Shown here piece after piece: positions 7,858-16,522 of a stretch of DNA of 64,000 nucleotides. This stretch comes from Nesterenkonia ebinurensis (GTDB lineage: Bacteria > Actinomycetota > Actinomycetes > Actinomycetales > Micrococcaceae). Each line of letters begins with the position of its first letter. Within the stretch, counting starts at the first letter, position 1. The position numbers and the translations under genes were made by a program. The notes under the pieces are model-generated. The model had not been told where the DNA came from. It saw only the letters and a list, made by a program, of their open reading frames with translations, and ran no database searches. The stretch spans positions 558,001 through 622,000 of the forward strand of contig NZ_VWNF01000011.1 of assembly GCF_008711175.1 (NCBI RefSeq), in the 5' to 3' direction.

Positions 7858-9273
7858 TCAGTCACTGGTCAGATCAGGGTCAGGGACATCGATCTCCATC
7901 AGCTCAAAGACCTCCTCCGGCTCGTCGCCGCCGGTCTCAGCAGCCTGCCAGTGCCCCACGTCCTGGTTGTAGATGAACATGTAGGTGGTGGTGCCGATCT
8001 GGCTCTCCCGGTTCACGTGGAAGACGCTGCCGTCCTCCGTATAGGCGGTCCACTGGCCCTCCACCAGCTGGCCGGAGACCATTCCGGCGTCCGGGTTGGG
8101 CAGTGATCCCTGCCAGACCCGGATGTCGGAGATTTCAGTGGGAGTGTCCAGGGCAATAGTCACGTTCTCCTCCTCCAGCAGCTCCAGCCGGCCCTCGAAC
8201 AAGGTCTCCAGCTCGCCCCACTCCGGGTGCATCATCTCTTCAGCGAGCTCCATATCCCCAGTGGCTCCGGAATAGTCGAAGACCGCCAGCCAGTAGTTCA
8301 TGGCTGCCAAGGCGCCCTCGGGGGTGTGCTCTTCCACCTCGGCGGGCATCTCCGGCGGCTCAGGTGCCTCACCGGCACCAGGCGGCGGTCCGTCGTCGTC
8401 GCCTCCATTGCCCGGATCGGTGTCCACAAAGCCGAGTCCGATCTCAGCGACCCGCCAGTGCCCCTGGTCCTCGTCAAAGACCAGTTCAAAGGTATTGGTC
8501 TCCAATATGCCTTCGCTGTTGGTGGTCACCACGCCGTCAGCGTCCACCCGGTCATAGGGATCAGCGACCAGGTCCACCACGGCTTCGAACTGGTCGCCCA
8601 CCGGCATGGAGACATAGAGCTCCCCGGTGATCTCGCCATCAACCAGCCATTGATCCTCCTGAGCCATCTCGGCGACATCTTCCTCCCAGATAACGCAGTC
8701 CCGGCAGTCCTCCATATGCAGCTGGGTGAGCAGATCATTGTCCCGCACCAGCTCGGAGTAGTGCAGGAACTCGAACCAGTGCGAAAGGGCCGCGTAGGCG
8801 CCGTCAGAACTGGAATCGCAGATCAGCGCGGAGAACACCGGAACTTCCACACCTTCGGCGGGCCCGTCCACCGTGGCCGGCTGGAACTCAGCAGACTGCT
8901 CCAGCTGCTCGAAGTACGGCACCGGCACCTGTTCGGGGTCCTCCCCCATGATCACGTTGACCCCGTGCAGGATTCGGTCCTCGTCCTCAGGCTGGATCTC
9001 CGGGTCTCCGGCGCAGAACTCCGCAAGCGTATCGGGCTGCTCCTGCTCAGTCTCCGGCGGCTCATCGGTGCCCTCAGGCTGGTCAGTGCCCTCCGGTTCG
9101 GCAGGTACCTCTACCGGCGGAGCGGCCTGGGGATCACTTCCGCAGGCGGTGACCCCCAACGCTACCGCTGCTGCCAGCGCAATCCAGCTTTGCGCCCTGC
9201 TTCTCTGTCCTGTTCTGCCTGCCGAGACTGCCTGCTGTCCCACGTCCAACTCCCCTGATGGCTTCGCTGTCAC
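7858..9273 (-). CDS. Lipoprotein with two DUF6318-like domains
   Basis: 471 residues from GTG 9273. A signal peptide ends in the lipobox GVTACGSD (cysteine near residue 45), followed by an acidic Pro/Thr/Glu linker. Two related ~150-residue domains follow; the second has TPEGALAAMNYWLAVFDYS and the first YAALSHWFEFLHYSE, the signature of the DUF6318-type C-terminal domain seen in Micrococcaceae lipoproteins. Between them is a DDDGPPPGAGEAPEPPEMP linker. A duplicated domain suggests a surface-exposed binding protein; ligand unknown. The very high Asp/Glu content is consistent with a salt-adapted cell envelope. Confidence 0.75.
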   Translation of the reverse strand: MTAKPSGELDVGQQAVSAGRTGQRSRAQSWIALAAAVALGVTACGSDPQAAPPVEVPAEPEGTDQPEGTDEPPETEQEQPDTLAEFCAGDPEIQPEDEDRILHGVNVIMGEDPEQVPVPYFEQLEQSAEFQPATVDGPAEGVEVPVFSALICDSSSDGAYAALSHWFEFLHYSELVRDNDLLTQLHMEDCRDCVIWEEDVAEMAQEDQWLVDGEITGELYVSMPVGDQFEAVVDLVADPYDRVDADGVVTTNSEGILETNTFELVFDEDQGHWRVAEIGLGFVDTDPGNGGDDDGPPPGAGEAPEPPEMPAEVEEHTPEGALAAMNYWLAVFDYSGATGDMELAEEMMHPEWGELETLFEGRLELLEEENVTIALDTPTEISDIRVWQGSLPNPDAGMVSGQLVEGQWTAYTEDGSVFHVNRESQIGTTTYMFIYNQDVGHWQAAETGGDEPEEVFELMEIDVPDPDLTSD

Positions 9274-9426
9274 TTATCCGTTGCTGAAGACCTTTTCCGC
9301 TCTCCGTACGACCAGTGAAACCAGCTTGCCTGGACTGTTCCTGGACGTCTCCTCGATGAGTTCTAGGTATTACGACGACGGCGCCTCCGCTCCGCTGCCT
9401 GCCCTAGCCGATATCATGGCGACCCG

Positions 9427-10053
9427 ATGAGCAACCCTCCGCAATACCGCAGACCCGCCTATACCGACCCCGCTGTGTTCGACCAGCGGGTAGGTGGCTC
9501 CGATCCTGCCCAAATCTCCCAGGCCGCACATGACACCGCACACGCCCTGGTCGACCAAGGGCGCGACGCCGCCGACCCGGAGATCACCGAACGGTTCGTC
9601 CGACTGGCCGAGACCGAGGGGATTGAGGCCATCGCCGAGCTCTGGGCCCATTCCCCTGCCCGTTCCCTGGCCGGAGCACTCTGGCGGATCTACGCGCTGC
9701 GCGCCGCCGTACAGAAGTCCCCGGAACGGATCAGCGAGTACTGTCGACTGGGCCGCAGCAACTCCGCACCCTCGGCGATCGCCGGGGTGACCGAACCGCC
9801 CTCCGCCGAGGAGATGACCAGGCTGGCCGATGCGATCCTGGCCGGAATGTACGCCGGGGAGATCGATGTGGCCTTCGACCGGGCTGGAGCCTTCTGCCGG
9901 GTGATCGCCCGCGGGCAGGCGCTCTGGGCCGACCAGCACCGGCTGGCCCACCGTGAGGCCCGAGTGCTCACCGAGAAGGCCACACAGCTGCTGGGCACCG
10001 CAGAGGAACTGGAGTCCGCCGCCCGGGCCCACCGAGCCGGCACCCTTGACTGA
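9427..10053 (+). CDS. Conserved hypothetical protein
   Basis: 208 residues, no membrane segment or signal peptide. Almost entirely helical, with SPARSLAGALWRIYALRAAV in the middle and a long charged C-terminal helix containing HREARVLTEKATQLLG. I do not recognise a named domain; similar proteins are found in Micrococcaceae without an assigned role. It is divergent from the DUF6318 lipoprotein and is followed by the inverted repeat at 10080-10143. Confidence 0.7.
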   Translation: MSNPPQYRRPAYTDPAVFDQRVGGSDPAQISQAAHDTAHALVDQGRDAADPEITERFVRLAETEGIEAIAELWAHSPARSLAGALWRIYALRAAVQKSPERISEYCRLGRSNSAPSAIAGVTEPPSAEEMTRLADAILAGMYAGEIDVAFDRAGAFCRVIARGQALWADQHRLAHREARVLTEKATQLLGTAEELESAARAHRAGTLD

Positions 10054-10079
10054 GCCTGACTCCCCTCATCACTGAGCAG

Positions 10080-10143
10080 AATCAGGGCCTTATCGGAAGT
10101 TCTACATTTCATGAGCTGCCGACAATCCAATAAGGACCTGATT
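10080..10143. terminator. Long-loop inverted repeat after the hypothetical gene
   Basis: AATCAGGGCCTTAT (10080-10093) pairs with ATAAGGACCTGATT (10130-10143), 13 of 14 bases complementary, with a 36-base loop. It lies 27 bases after the hypothetical gene's stop. No T run follows, so it may be a terminator, a processing site or a protein-binding site. Confidence 0.4.
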
Positions 10144-10234
10144 TCTGAGTAGGGGTCTAGATTGGCCACCCAGCTGGCCGTCCGGCGTCGCGGTTACCGT
10201 CATGTTGCGTTGTGCTCACAGGGCTGGGCCGAGG

Positions 10235-10264
10235 TTGGGTGCTTTCACGTTCGCCCCGTACTAT
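10235..10264 (+). promoter_or_regulatory. Candidate promoter of the BMP transporter operon
   Basis: TTGGGT (10235-10240) and TACTAT (10259-10264) with an 18-base spacer, about 60 bases before the substrate-binding protein start. It is the best -35/-10 pair I see in the gap. The ribosome binding site CAGGAG is at about 10313-10318. Confidence 0.35.
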
Positions 10265-10323
10265 GTCCTCACACCGCACCTGTGCGGAGCCACGCACCAA
10301 CACTCACACCACAGGAGAACCCG

Positions 10324-11427
10324 ATGAGGCCCATCAACCCCAAAGCACTTTTCAGCCTGGCCGCCGTAGGCGTGCTCGCCCTGGCAGCATGCGGCGAAGC
10401 CCCCGACGAGGAGCCGGAGACTGACGCCGAAGCCGATGAGAACGGCGAGTCCCCCGAAGTTCCCGAGGATGTGGACTTCACCGCCTGCCTGGTCTCCGAT
10501 GAGGGCGGCTGGGATGACCAGTCCTTCAACGAATCCGCCTACGTCGGCCTGCAGAACGCGGTGGAGGACTTCGACATCGATTTCAACACCGCTGAGTCCA
10601 GCTCCGAGGCTGACTTCGGGCCCAATGTGGACGCCATGGTCCAGCAGGGCTGCGACCTCACCTTCGGCGTGGGCTACATGCTGGAGGACGCCATTGACGA
10701 GGCCGCCCTGGCCAACGAGGACCTGAGCTTCGGCCTCATCGACTCCACCCTCCCCAGCGAGCCCGAAAACGGCAAGGCCCTGGTGTTCAACACCGCCGAG
10801 GCCGCCTATCTGGCCGGCTATGTGGCCGCCGCCACTTCCGAAACCGGGGTGGTAGCCACCTTCGGCGGCATCCAGATCCCCACGGTGACCGTGTTCATGG
10901 ACGGTTTCGCCGACGGTGTGGATCGCTACAACGATGACAACGGCGCCGATGTGCAGCTGCTCGGCTGGGACAAGGAGACCCAGAATGGCTCCTTCTCCGG
11001 GGACTTCAGTGACCAGAACGCCGGGCGCACCCTGACCGAGCAGTTCCTGGCCCAGGACGCCGATATCGTGATGCCGGTGGCCGGCCCGGTGGGCCTTGGT
11101 GCCGCCGCCGCCATTGAGGACCATGGCGATTCCCTGATGATCTGGGTGGACACCGACGGCTACGAGTCCACCGACTACGGCGACATCATCCTCACCTCGG
11201 TGATGAAGCAGATCCCTCAGGCGGTCTACGACACCGTTGAGGAGTCCGTGGCCGGCGAGTTCAGCTCCGAGCCATACATCGGCGATCTGGAGAACGACGG
11301 CGTGGGCCTGGCCCCCTTCCACGACTACGAGGATGAGGTATCTGACGAGGTCAAGGAGAAGATCGACGAGCTGATCGAGGAGATCGTCAGCGGCGAGACC
11401 GAGGTCGTCTCCGATAACGCTCCGTGA
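10324..11427 (+). CDS. BMP-family ABC transporter substrate-binding lipoprotein
   Basis: 367 residues. Signal peptide with lipobox LALAACGEA (Cys23), then an extremely acidic linker and the periplasmic-binding domain of the Bmp/PnrA family (ACLVSDEGGWDDQSFNESAY at its start, the family's 'D.G..DD.sFN...' motif; later EAAYLAGYVAAA and IMPVAGPVGLGA). These proteins bind purine nucleosides or related ligands outside the membrane. It is first in a four-gene operon with an ATPase and two permeases. The start ATG 10324 follows CAGGAGAACCCG; an upstream in-frame start at 10162 would precede the signal peptide and is unlikely. Confidence 0.93.
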   Translation: MRPINPKALFSLAAVGVLALAACGEAPDEEPETDAEADENGESPEVPEDVDFTACLVSDEGGWDDQSFNESAYVGLQNAVEDFDIDFNTAESSSEADFGPNVDAMVQQGCDLTFGVGYMLEDAIDEAALANEDLSFGLIDSTLPSEPENGKALVFNTAEAAYLAGYVAAATSETGVVATFGGIQIPTVTVFMDGFADGVDRYNDDNGADVQLLGWDKETQNGSFSGDFSDQNAGRTLTEQFLAQDADIVMPVAGPVGLGAAAAIEDHGDSLMIWVDTDGYESTDYGDIILTSVMKQIPQAVYDTVEESVAGEFSSEPYIGDLENDGVGLAPFHDYEDEVSDEVKEKIDELIEEIVSGETEVVSDNAP

Positions 11428-11460
11428 TCAGCAGCCGATCTGCGAACAGGAGGAGGCCCC

Positions 11461-13035
11461 TTGAAGCTTGAGCTGCGAGGTGTCACCAAGCGGTTCGGTG
11501 ACTTCACCGCCAATGATCAGATCGATCTGACGGTGGAACCCGGGGAGATCCACGCGCTGCTGGGTGAGAACGGCGCGGGCAAGTCCACGCTGATGAACAT
11601 CATCTACGGGCTCTACTCCCCCAATGAGGGGCAGATCCTCCTGGACGGGGAACCAGTGGAGTTCCACGGCCCTGGAGATGCTGTGGCGGCCGGGATCGGC
11701 ATGGTGCACCAACACTTCATGCTGATCCCGGTCTTCAGCGTCACCGAATCGGTGATGCTCGGCTATGAGCCGACCAAGGCGGCCGGACTGGTTGACTTTG
11801 CTGAGGCCCGCCGCCGGGTGGAGGAGATCTCTGCACGGTTCGGCTTCGACGTGGACCCCGAGGCGATGATCGAAGACCTCCCAGTGGGTGCGCAGCAGCG
11901 CGTGGAGATCATCAAGGCGCTCTCCCGGGACGCCAGGGTGCTGATCCTGGACGAGCCCACCGCGGTGCTCACCCCACAGGAGACCGATGAGCTGATCAGC
12001 ATCATGCGTCAGCTCAAAGCTTCCGGCACCTCCATCCTGTTCATCACCCATAAGCTGCGCGAGGTGCGCGCGATCGCCGATACGATCAGCGTGATCCGCC
12101 GTGGCAAAGTGGTTGGCGAAACCACCCCGGAGTCCACTGAGACTGAACTGGCCAGCCTGATGGTGGGCCGCGAGGTCAGCCTCACCACCCAGAAGGAGCC
12201 AGCATCCCCCGGCGAGACTGCGCTCAGCGTCTCCGGGCTGACTGTGGTCTCCCCCAACGGCAAGGCACTGCTGGACGATGTCAGCCTGGAAATCGCCCGC
12301 GGGGAGATCCTCTGCATCGCCGGGGTGGACGGCAACGGGCAGACCGAGCTGACCGAGGCGATCCTGGGCATCCGCGAGGCAGCGGCGGGCACCATCACTC
12401 TGGACGGCACCGACCTGGGGCCCAAGAACGTCAAGCAGCGGCTGAACTCCGGGATCGGATTCGTGCCCGAGGACCGGTCCACTGACGGGGTGATCGCCGG
12501 ATTCAGCATCACCGAGAATTTTGTGCTCGACCAGTACGACCAACCCCCGTACTCCAATGGGGTGGTGATGCGCCAGGAGGTGATGCGCGCTAGGGCAGAG
12601 GAGCAGACCGCCCGGTTTGATGTGCGGTTAGGCACGGTGGACGATGCGATCTCCACGCTCTCCGGGGGCAACCAGCAGAAAGTGGTGCTGGCCCGCGAGC
12701 TCAGCCGGGACAATCGGCTGCTGGTGGCCTCCCAGCCCACCCGCGGTGTGGATGTGGGATCCATCGAGTTCATCCACCGCACCCTGATCGAGGAGCGAGA
12801 GAGGGGCACCCCCTGCCTGATCGTCTCCACCGAGCTGGACGAGGTGCTGAATCTGGCCGACCGGGTCGCGGTGATGTACCGCGGCCGGATCATCGGCACG
12901 GTGCCCGGTGACACCGACCGGGACGTGCTGGGCCTGATGATGGCCGGAGTCCCCGCAGAGGAGGCCAGAGTGCAGGCAGCAGCCCACCACACCGTGCTCG
13001 GCGAGGCCGACGTCGAGGCGGAGGAGCAGGCATGA
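11461..13035 (+). CDS. Nucleoside-type ABC transporter ATPase (two fused NBDs)
   Basis: 524 residues, two tandem ATP-binding domains. The first has Walker A GENGAGKST and Walker B ARVLILDEPTAVLTPQE with signature VGAQQRVEI. The second has a degenerate Walker A GVDGNGQTEL, signature LSGGNQQKVVLAREL, and VASQPTRGVDVGS in the Walker B/D-loop region. Duplicated NBDs with a degenerate second site are standard in the BMP/nucleoside and ribose importer class. Translation starts at TTG 11461, placed 7 bases after AGGAGGAGG. Energises uptake by the two downstream permeases, whose first start overlaps this stop by four bases. Confidence 0.93.
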   Translation: MKLELRGVTKRFGDFTANDQIDLTVEPGEIHALLGENGAGKSTLMNIIYGLYSPNEGQILLDGEPVEFHGPGDAVAAGIGMVHQHFMLIPVFSVTESVMLGYEPTKAAGLVDFAEARRRVEEISARFGFDVDPEAMIEDLPVGAQQRVEIIKALSRDARVLILDEPTAVLTPQETDELISIMRQLKASGTSILFITHKLREVRAIADTISVIRRGKVVGETTPESTETELASLMVGREVSLTTQKEPASPGETALSVSGLTVVSPNGKALLDDVSLEIARGEILCIAGVDGNGQTELTEAILGIREAAAGTITLDGTDLGPKNVKQRLNSGIGFVPEDRSTDGVIAGFSITENFVLDQYDQPPYSNGVVMRQEVMRARAEEQTARFDVRLGTVDDAISTLSGGNQQKVVLARELSRDNRLLVASQPTRGVDVGSIEFIHRTLIEERERGTPCLIVSTELDEVLNLADRVAVMYRGRIIGTVPGDTDRDVLGLMMAGVPAEEARVQAAAHHTVLGEADVEAEEQA

Positions 13036-14306
13036 GCGACCAGAAGAAGACCCCAAGGAACAACGACGACGCCGCCGAGCCTGGTGGTGCCCTCAAGCAG
13101 GCAGAGTCTCGCCTGCAGTATGCCCTCCGGGATCTCGCCCAGTCCTCCTGGATGATCACCGTGCTCTCCATTGTGGTGGCCCTGGTGGTGGGTGCCTTGC
13201 TCATCCTGGCCACCAACCCCCAGGTTCAGGCCACTCTGGGCTATTTCTTCGCCCGGCCCGCCGACTTCTTCGCCACCAGTTTCGAGGTGATCCGCGATGC
13301 CTACTCCGCACTCTTCCGCGGAGCTGTCTACGACTGGCAGGCCGCCACACCCCAGCGAGCCATCCGGCCGATCACCGAGACCCTGGTCAATGCCGTCCCC
13401 CTGATCCTGGCCGGTCTGGGCATCGCCATCGGCTTCCGCTCCGGGATGCTGAACATCGGCGGCCAGGGCCAGATCATCCTGGGCGCGACCTGCGCAGCCT
13501 TCATCGGCTACGCCTTCGCCCTGCCGCTGGGCCTGCACCTGCTGCTGGCCCTGATGGGCGGTGTACTCGGCGGAGCCATCTGGGGCGGGATCGCCGGGGT
13601 GCTCAAGGCCAAGACCGGGGCCAATGAGGTGATCGTGACGATCATGCTCAACAACATCGCCCTGTACTTCCTGGCCTGGCTGCTGCGCCAGCAGTGGTTC
13701 GTCCAGACTGGCTCCAACCAGCCCATCGCAACCCCGGTGGAGGACTCCGCCCGCCTGTTCGGGCTGCTGGGCACCGGCTTCCGACTGCACGCCGGAATCT
13801 TCATTGCCATCGCCGCCACGGTGTTCGTATGGTGGCTGCTTGAGCGCTCCACCCTGGGCTTCGAGATGCGCGCCATCGGCGAGAACCCTGAAGCCGCCCG
13901 CACCGCCGGGGTCAACGTGCCCAAAGCCACCGCACTGGTGCTGATCATCGGTGGCGCACTCTGCGGCCTGGGCGGGGCAGCCCACCTGCTGGGCACTGAG
14001 TACCGGCTGGCTGCCGGGATCGCCGGCACCCTGGGCTTCGATGCCATCACTGTGGCCCTGCTGGGCCGCTCCCGCCCGCTGGGCACCTTCCTGGCCGGAC
14101 TGCTCTTCGGCGGGCTGCGCGCAGGCGGAGTGCTGATGCAGGCGCAGACCGGCACCCCCATCGATATTGTGCTGGTGCTGCAGTCGGTGATCGTACTGCT
14201 GATCGCTGCCCCGCCCCTGGTCCGCGCCATCTTCTTCCTGCCCAGCACTGAGCGGAAGAAGAAACCACGACGACGTCAGAAACCAGTTCAGGAGGCCGTT
14301 CGATGA
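13032..14306 (+). CDS. ABC transporter permease, nucleoside family (first subunit)
   Basis: 424 residues, about nine to ten transmembrane helices. GMLNIGGQGQIILGATCAAF and TGANEVIVTIMLNNIALYF are hallmark segments of the YufP/NupP-type permeases of the BPD_transp_2 family; EMRAIGENPEAARTAGVNVP is the cytoplasmic coupling loop. It has an unusually long N-terminal cytoplasmic segment of about 40 residues and a very basic C-terminal tail. Overlaps both neighbours by four bases (ATGA), so the operon is tightly translationally coupled. Forms the pore with the next gene product. Confidence 0.92.
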   Translation: MSDQKKTPRNNDDAAEPGGALKQAESRLQYALRDLAQSSWMITVLSIVVALVVGALLILATNPQVQATLGYFFARPADFFATSFEVIRDAYSALFRGAVYDWQAATPQRAIRPITETLVNAVPLILAGLGIAIGFRSGMLNIGGQGQIILGATCAAFIGYAFALPLGLHLLLALMGGVLGGAIWGGIAGVLKAKTGANEVIVTIMLNNIALYFLAWLLRQQWFVQTGSNQPIATPVEDSARLFGLLGTGFRLHAGIFIAIAATVFVWWLLERSTLGFEMRAIGENPEAARTAGVNVPKATALVLIIGGALCGLGGAAHLLGTEYRLAAGIAGTLGFDAITVALLGRSRPLGTFLAGLLFGGLRAGGVLMQAQTGTPIDIVLVLQSVIVLLIAAPPLVRAIFFLPSTERKKKPRRRQKPVQEAVR

Positions 14307-15613
14307 GCGAGCAGCCCACCGCCCCTGACACCGCGGCAGTCCAGGCCGAACCCTTAGAGCAGGCCGAGGCCCGGCTGCAGCCGATCCGGTGGAAGTTCCC
14401 CATCACCTACGCTGTGCTGGGACTGCTCTCACTGCTGGTCTTCACCCTGCTGATCCCCGCCGGGGCGGCCACCCAGTTCCGGGTCTCCACCGCCAGCGAC
14501 TTCATCACCTTCGATGCGATCAACGTGCCCAGCTTCGGCACAGCACTGAGCCTAAGCATCCTGCAGCTGGCGCTGGCCGGCTGGGCGGTCTACGCAGCGG
14601 TGCACCGGATCAGGCTGGGAGTCTGGCACCCGGTGCTCTTCGGCACACTGTTCGTGCTGGCCTTCCTGGTCTATGCCGGGGCCGGACGCGGGGCGTTCAT
14701 CCCCATGGTCACCCTGCTCTCCGGGGCGCTGATGCTCTCGGTGCCGCTGATCTTCGGGGCGATGTGCGGCCTGGTGGGAGAGCGCTCAGGCATCATCAAT
14801 ATAGCTATTGAGGGGCAGCTGCTGGCCGGGGCTTTCCTGGCGGCGGTGGCGGCGTCGTTCTTCACTTCCGCCTATGTGGGACTGCTGGCCGCCCCCTTCG
14901 CCGGTGCTGCGGTGGGCGGGCTGCTGGTCTGGTTCGCGGTGAAGTACCACGTCAACCAGATCATTGTTGGTGTGGTGCTCAATGTGCTGGTGATCGGGCT
15001 GACCAGCTTCTTCTACTCCACGGTGCTGACCCAGAACGCTGAGCTGTGGAACGCCCGGCAGCAGCTGCCGCGGCTGTCGGTGCCGGGGCTGAGCCAGATC
15101 CCGATCATCGGGCCGGTGCTGTTCAACCACACCATCCTGGTCTACCTGATGTATGTGATCGTGGCTGCGCTGAGCATCCTGGTGTTCAGGTCCCGGTGGG
15201 GGCTGCGAATGCGCGCGGTGGGCGAGCACCCCAAGGCGGCGGACACTGTGGGCATCAACGTAGCCCGCACCCGGGTGATCAACACAGTGCTGGCCGGTGC
15301 AATCGCCGGGCTCGGCGGAGCCTACTTCACGGTGGGCCAGGGGCTGGCCTTCGGCCAGGAGATGTCTGCCGGGCAGGGGTTCATTGCGCTGGCTGCGATG
15401 ATCCTGGGCCGATGGAATCCCAAGGGTGCGCTGTTCGCCGCGCTGCTGTTCGGCTTCTCCACCTCATTGGGGCAGACCCTGTCCACTATCGGTACTCCGG
15501 TGCCCAGCGAAATGCTGCTGATGCTGCCCTATGTGATCACCATCTTCGCCGTGGCCGGGTTCGTGGGCCGGGTGCGACCGCCCGCCGCCGAGGGCATCCC
15601 CTACATCAAATAG
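14303..15613 (+). CDS. ABC transporter permease, nucleoside family (second subunit)
   Basis: 436 residues, about ten transmembrane helices. GERSGIINIAIEGQLLAGAF is the conserved segment of YufQ/NupQ-type permeases, VKYHVNQIIVGVVLNVLVIG the next, and MRAVGEHPKAADTVGINVAR the coupling loop. N-terminal extension of ~30 residues before the first helix. Pairs with the preceding permease; last gene of the operon, with a structured inverted repeat starting immediately after its stop. Confidence 0.92.
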   Translation: MSEQPTAPDTAAVQAEPLEQAEARLQPIRWKFPITYAVLGLLSLLVFTLLIPAGAATQFRVSTASDFITFDAINVPSFGTALSLSILQLALAGWAVYAAVHRIRLGVWHPVLFGTLFVLAFLVYAGAGRGAFIPMVTLLSGALMLSVPLIFGAMCGLVGERSGIINIAIEGQLLAGAFLAAVAASFFTSAYVGLLAAPFAGAAVGGLLVWFAVKYHVNQIIVGVVLNVLVIGLTSFFYSTVLTQNAELWNARQQLPRLSVPGLSQIPIIGPVLFNHTILVYLMYVIVAALSILVFRSRWGLRMRAVGEHPKAADTVGINVARTRVINTVLAGAIAGLGGAYFTVGQGLAFGQEMSAGQGFIALAAMILGRWNPKGALFAALLFGFSTSLGQTLSTIGTPVPSEMLLMLPYVITIFAVAGFVGRVRPPAAEGIPYIK

Positions 15614-15709
15614 GGGCGGGTGTCGGGCTGGGAACGCCTCACGGCGCGTGGCCGCTCGTAGCGGCTAGAGGTTGGAGCCCGGGGGTTACCTACAGCCCGA
15701 CACCTGCCC
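15614..15709. terminator. Branched inverted repeat after the nucleoside transporter operon
   Basis: Arms 15614-15630 (GGGCGGGTGTCGGGCTG) and 15693-15709 (CAGCCCGACACCTGCCC) pair over 17 bases with one G-T pair. The ~60-base interior can form smaller hairpins, CGCC-TCAC-GGCG and GCCGCT-CGT-AGCGGC. The left arm begins on the base after the stop codon. It is a credible terminator or RNA-stability structure but is more elaborate than needed and lacks a T run. The rest of the gap to 15903 has a TATACA at 15823-15828 and scattered TCACC motifs. Confidence 0.55.
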
Positions 15710-15903
15710 ACCAGTGTGGACCCCACCTTGTCCCATGGTCAAACCGTCCGGAACTGGAACGGTTGATGATGCCTGTGTGACTGCCCTGCGGTAGCGTAAT
15801 CTGCGGCCATTCACCCGGTGGCTATACACTCACCATTTGTAGGACACCTGCCGTTCACCTTGGGCGGCAGGCATCGGCAGAACGCACCAGGGGCACACAC
15901 CGC

Positions 15904-16521
15904 ATGATCGTTCGGAACCGTCAGCGCAAGCACCAGTCTGCCACGCTGCTCACCGATATCGCCCGCGAGGTCCGGGCCGGAGTGAACATGCTGGCCCAGC
16001 TGCTGGGCACCCCGGCCGGAGAGCGGGCCACCCACCGTGAGGAGCTGCTGGGGCTGGAGGGTCGGGTCATGGATCTGCACTTCAACCTGATGACCCATAT
16101 CCGCAGCGTGTTCCTCACCCCGCTGCCCCGTCAGGACATCTATGCCATCTCTCAGCAGCTCAACCGCACCATGGAGCATGTGGTGGCCGCCGGGGACCTG
16201 ATCCTGCGTCGCAAATCTCTGCAGCTGCCCGCCGAGGCAGCAGACCTGATCGAGGCGCTGGCCCGCCAGGTGGAGCTGACAGATGCCGCCATGTCCAGGC
16301 TGGACGACTTCGACCACCTGGAGAACTACTGGGCCCAGCTGCAGCGGCTGAGCAAACAGGCCAACCGCACGCACCGGGATTGGGTGATCTCCACCGACTC
16401 CGCCTTCCAGCCGAACATCGCCCAGCAGCAGGCCCAGCTGGCCGACCAGATCCTGGCCGCGGTGCACTCCCAGCGCAAGGTGGCCGTTATCTGCGGGTCG
16501 ATCATCGTGCGGGAATCCTGA
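15904..16521 (+). CDS. PhoU-like DUF47 protein, partner of Pit transporter
   Basis: 205 residues, all-helical, with the PhoU/DUF47 pattern LTDIAREVRAGVNMLAQLLG at the start and LPRQDIYAISQQLNRTMEHV in the middle (the family's acidic metal-binding D-x-x-x pattern). DUF47 proteins are encoded directly upstream of Pit phosphate permeases and are thought to control their activity. The stop is one base before the Pit start. Upstream, TTCACC-like half sites occur around 15810 and 15854, but without the clean 11-base spacing of a PHO box. Confidence 0.85.
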   Translation: MIVRNRQRKHQSATLLTDIAREVRAGVNMLAQLLGTPAGERATHREELLGLEGRVMDLHFNLMTHIRSVFLTPLPRQDIYAISQQLNRTMEHVVAAGDLILRRKSLQLPAEAADLIEALARQVELTDAAMSRLDDFDHLENYWAQLQRLSKQANRTHRDWVISTDSAFQPNIAQQQAQLADQILAAVHSQRKVAVICGSIIVRES

Positions 16522-16522
16522 C

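Noticed and set aside
10261-11322. 353-residue minus-strand open frame
   Set aside because: Antisense to the BMP lipoprotein gene; Gly/Val/His-rich shadow.
12009-13985. 658-residue open frame on the minus strand
   Set aside because: It is antisense to the ABC ATPase and first permease genes, has no domain, and its composition is that expected from the reverse of GC-rich codons.
15808-15860. TCACC motifs upstream of the PhoU-like gene as a PHO box
   Set aside because: Spacings are about 19 and 25 bases, not the 11 or 22 of PhoP sites; kept only as a comment.
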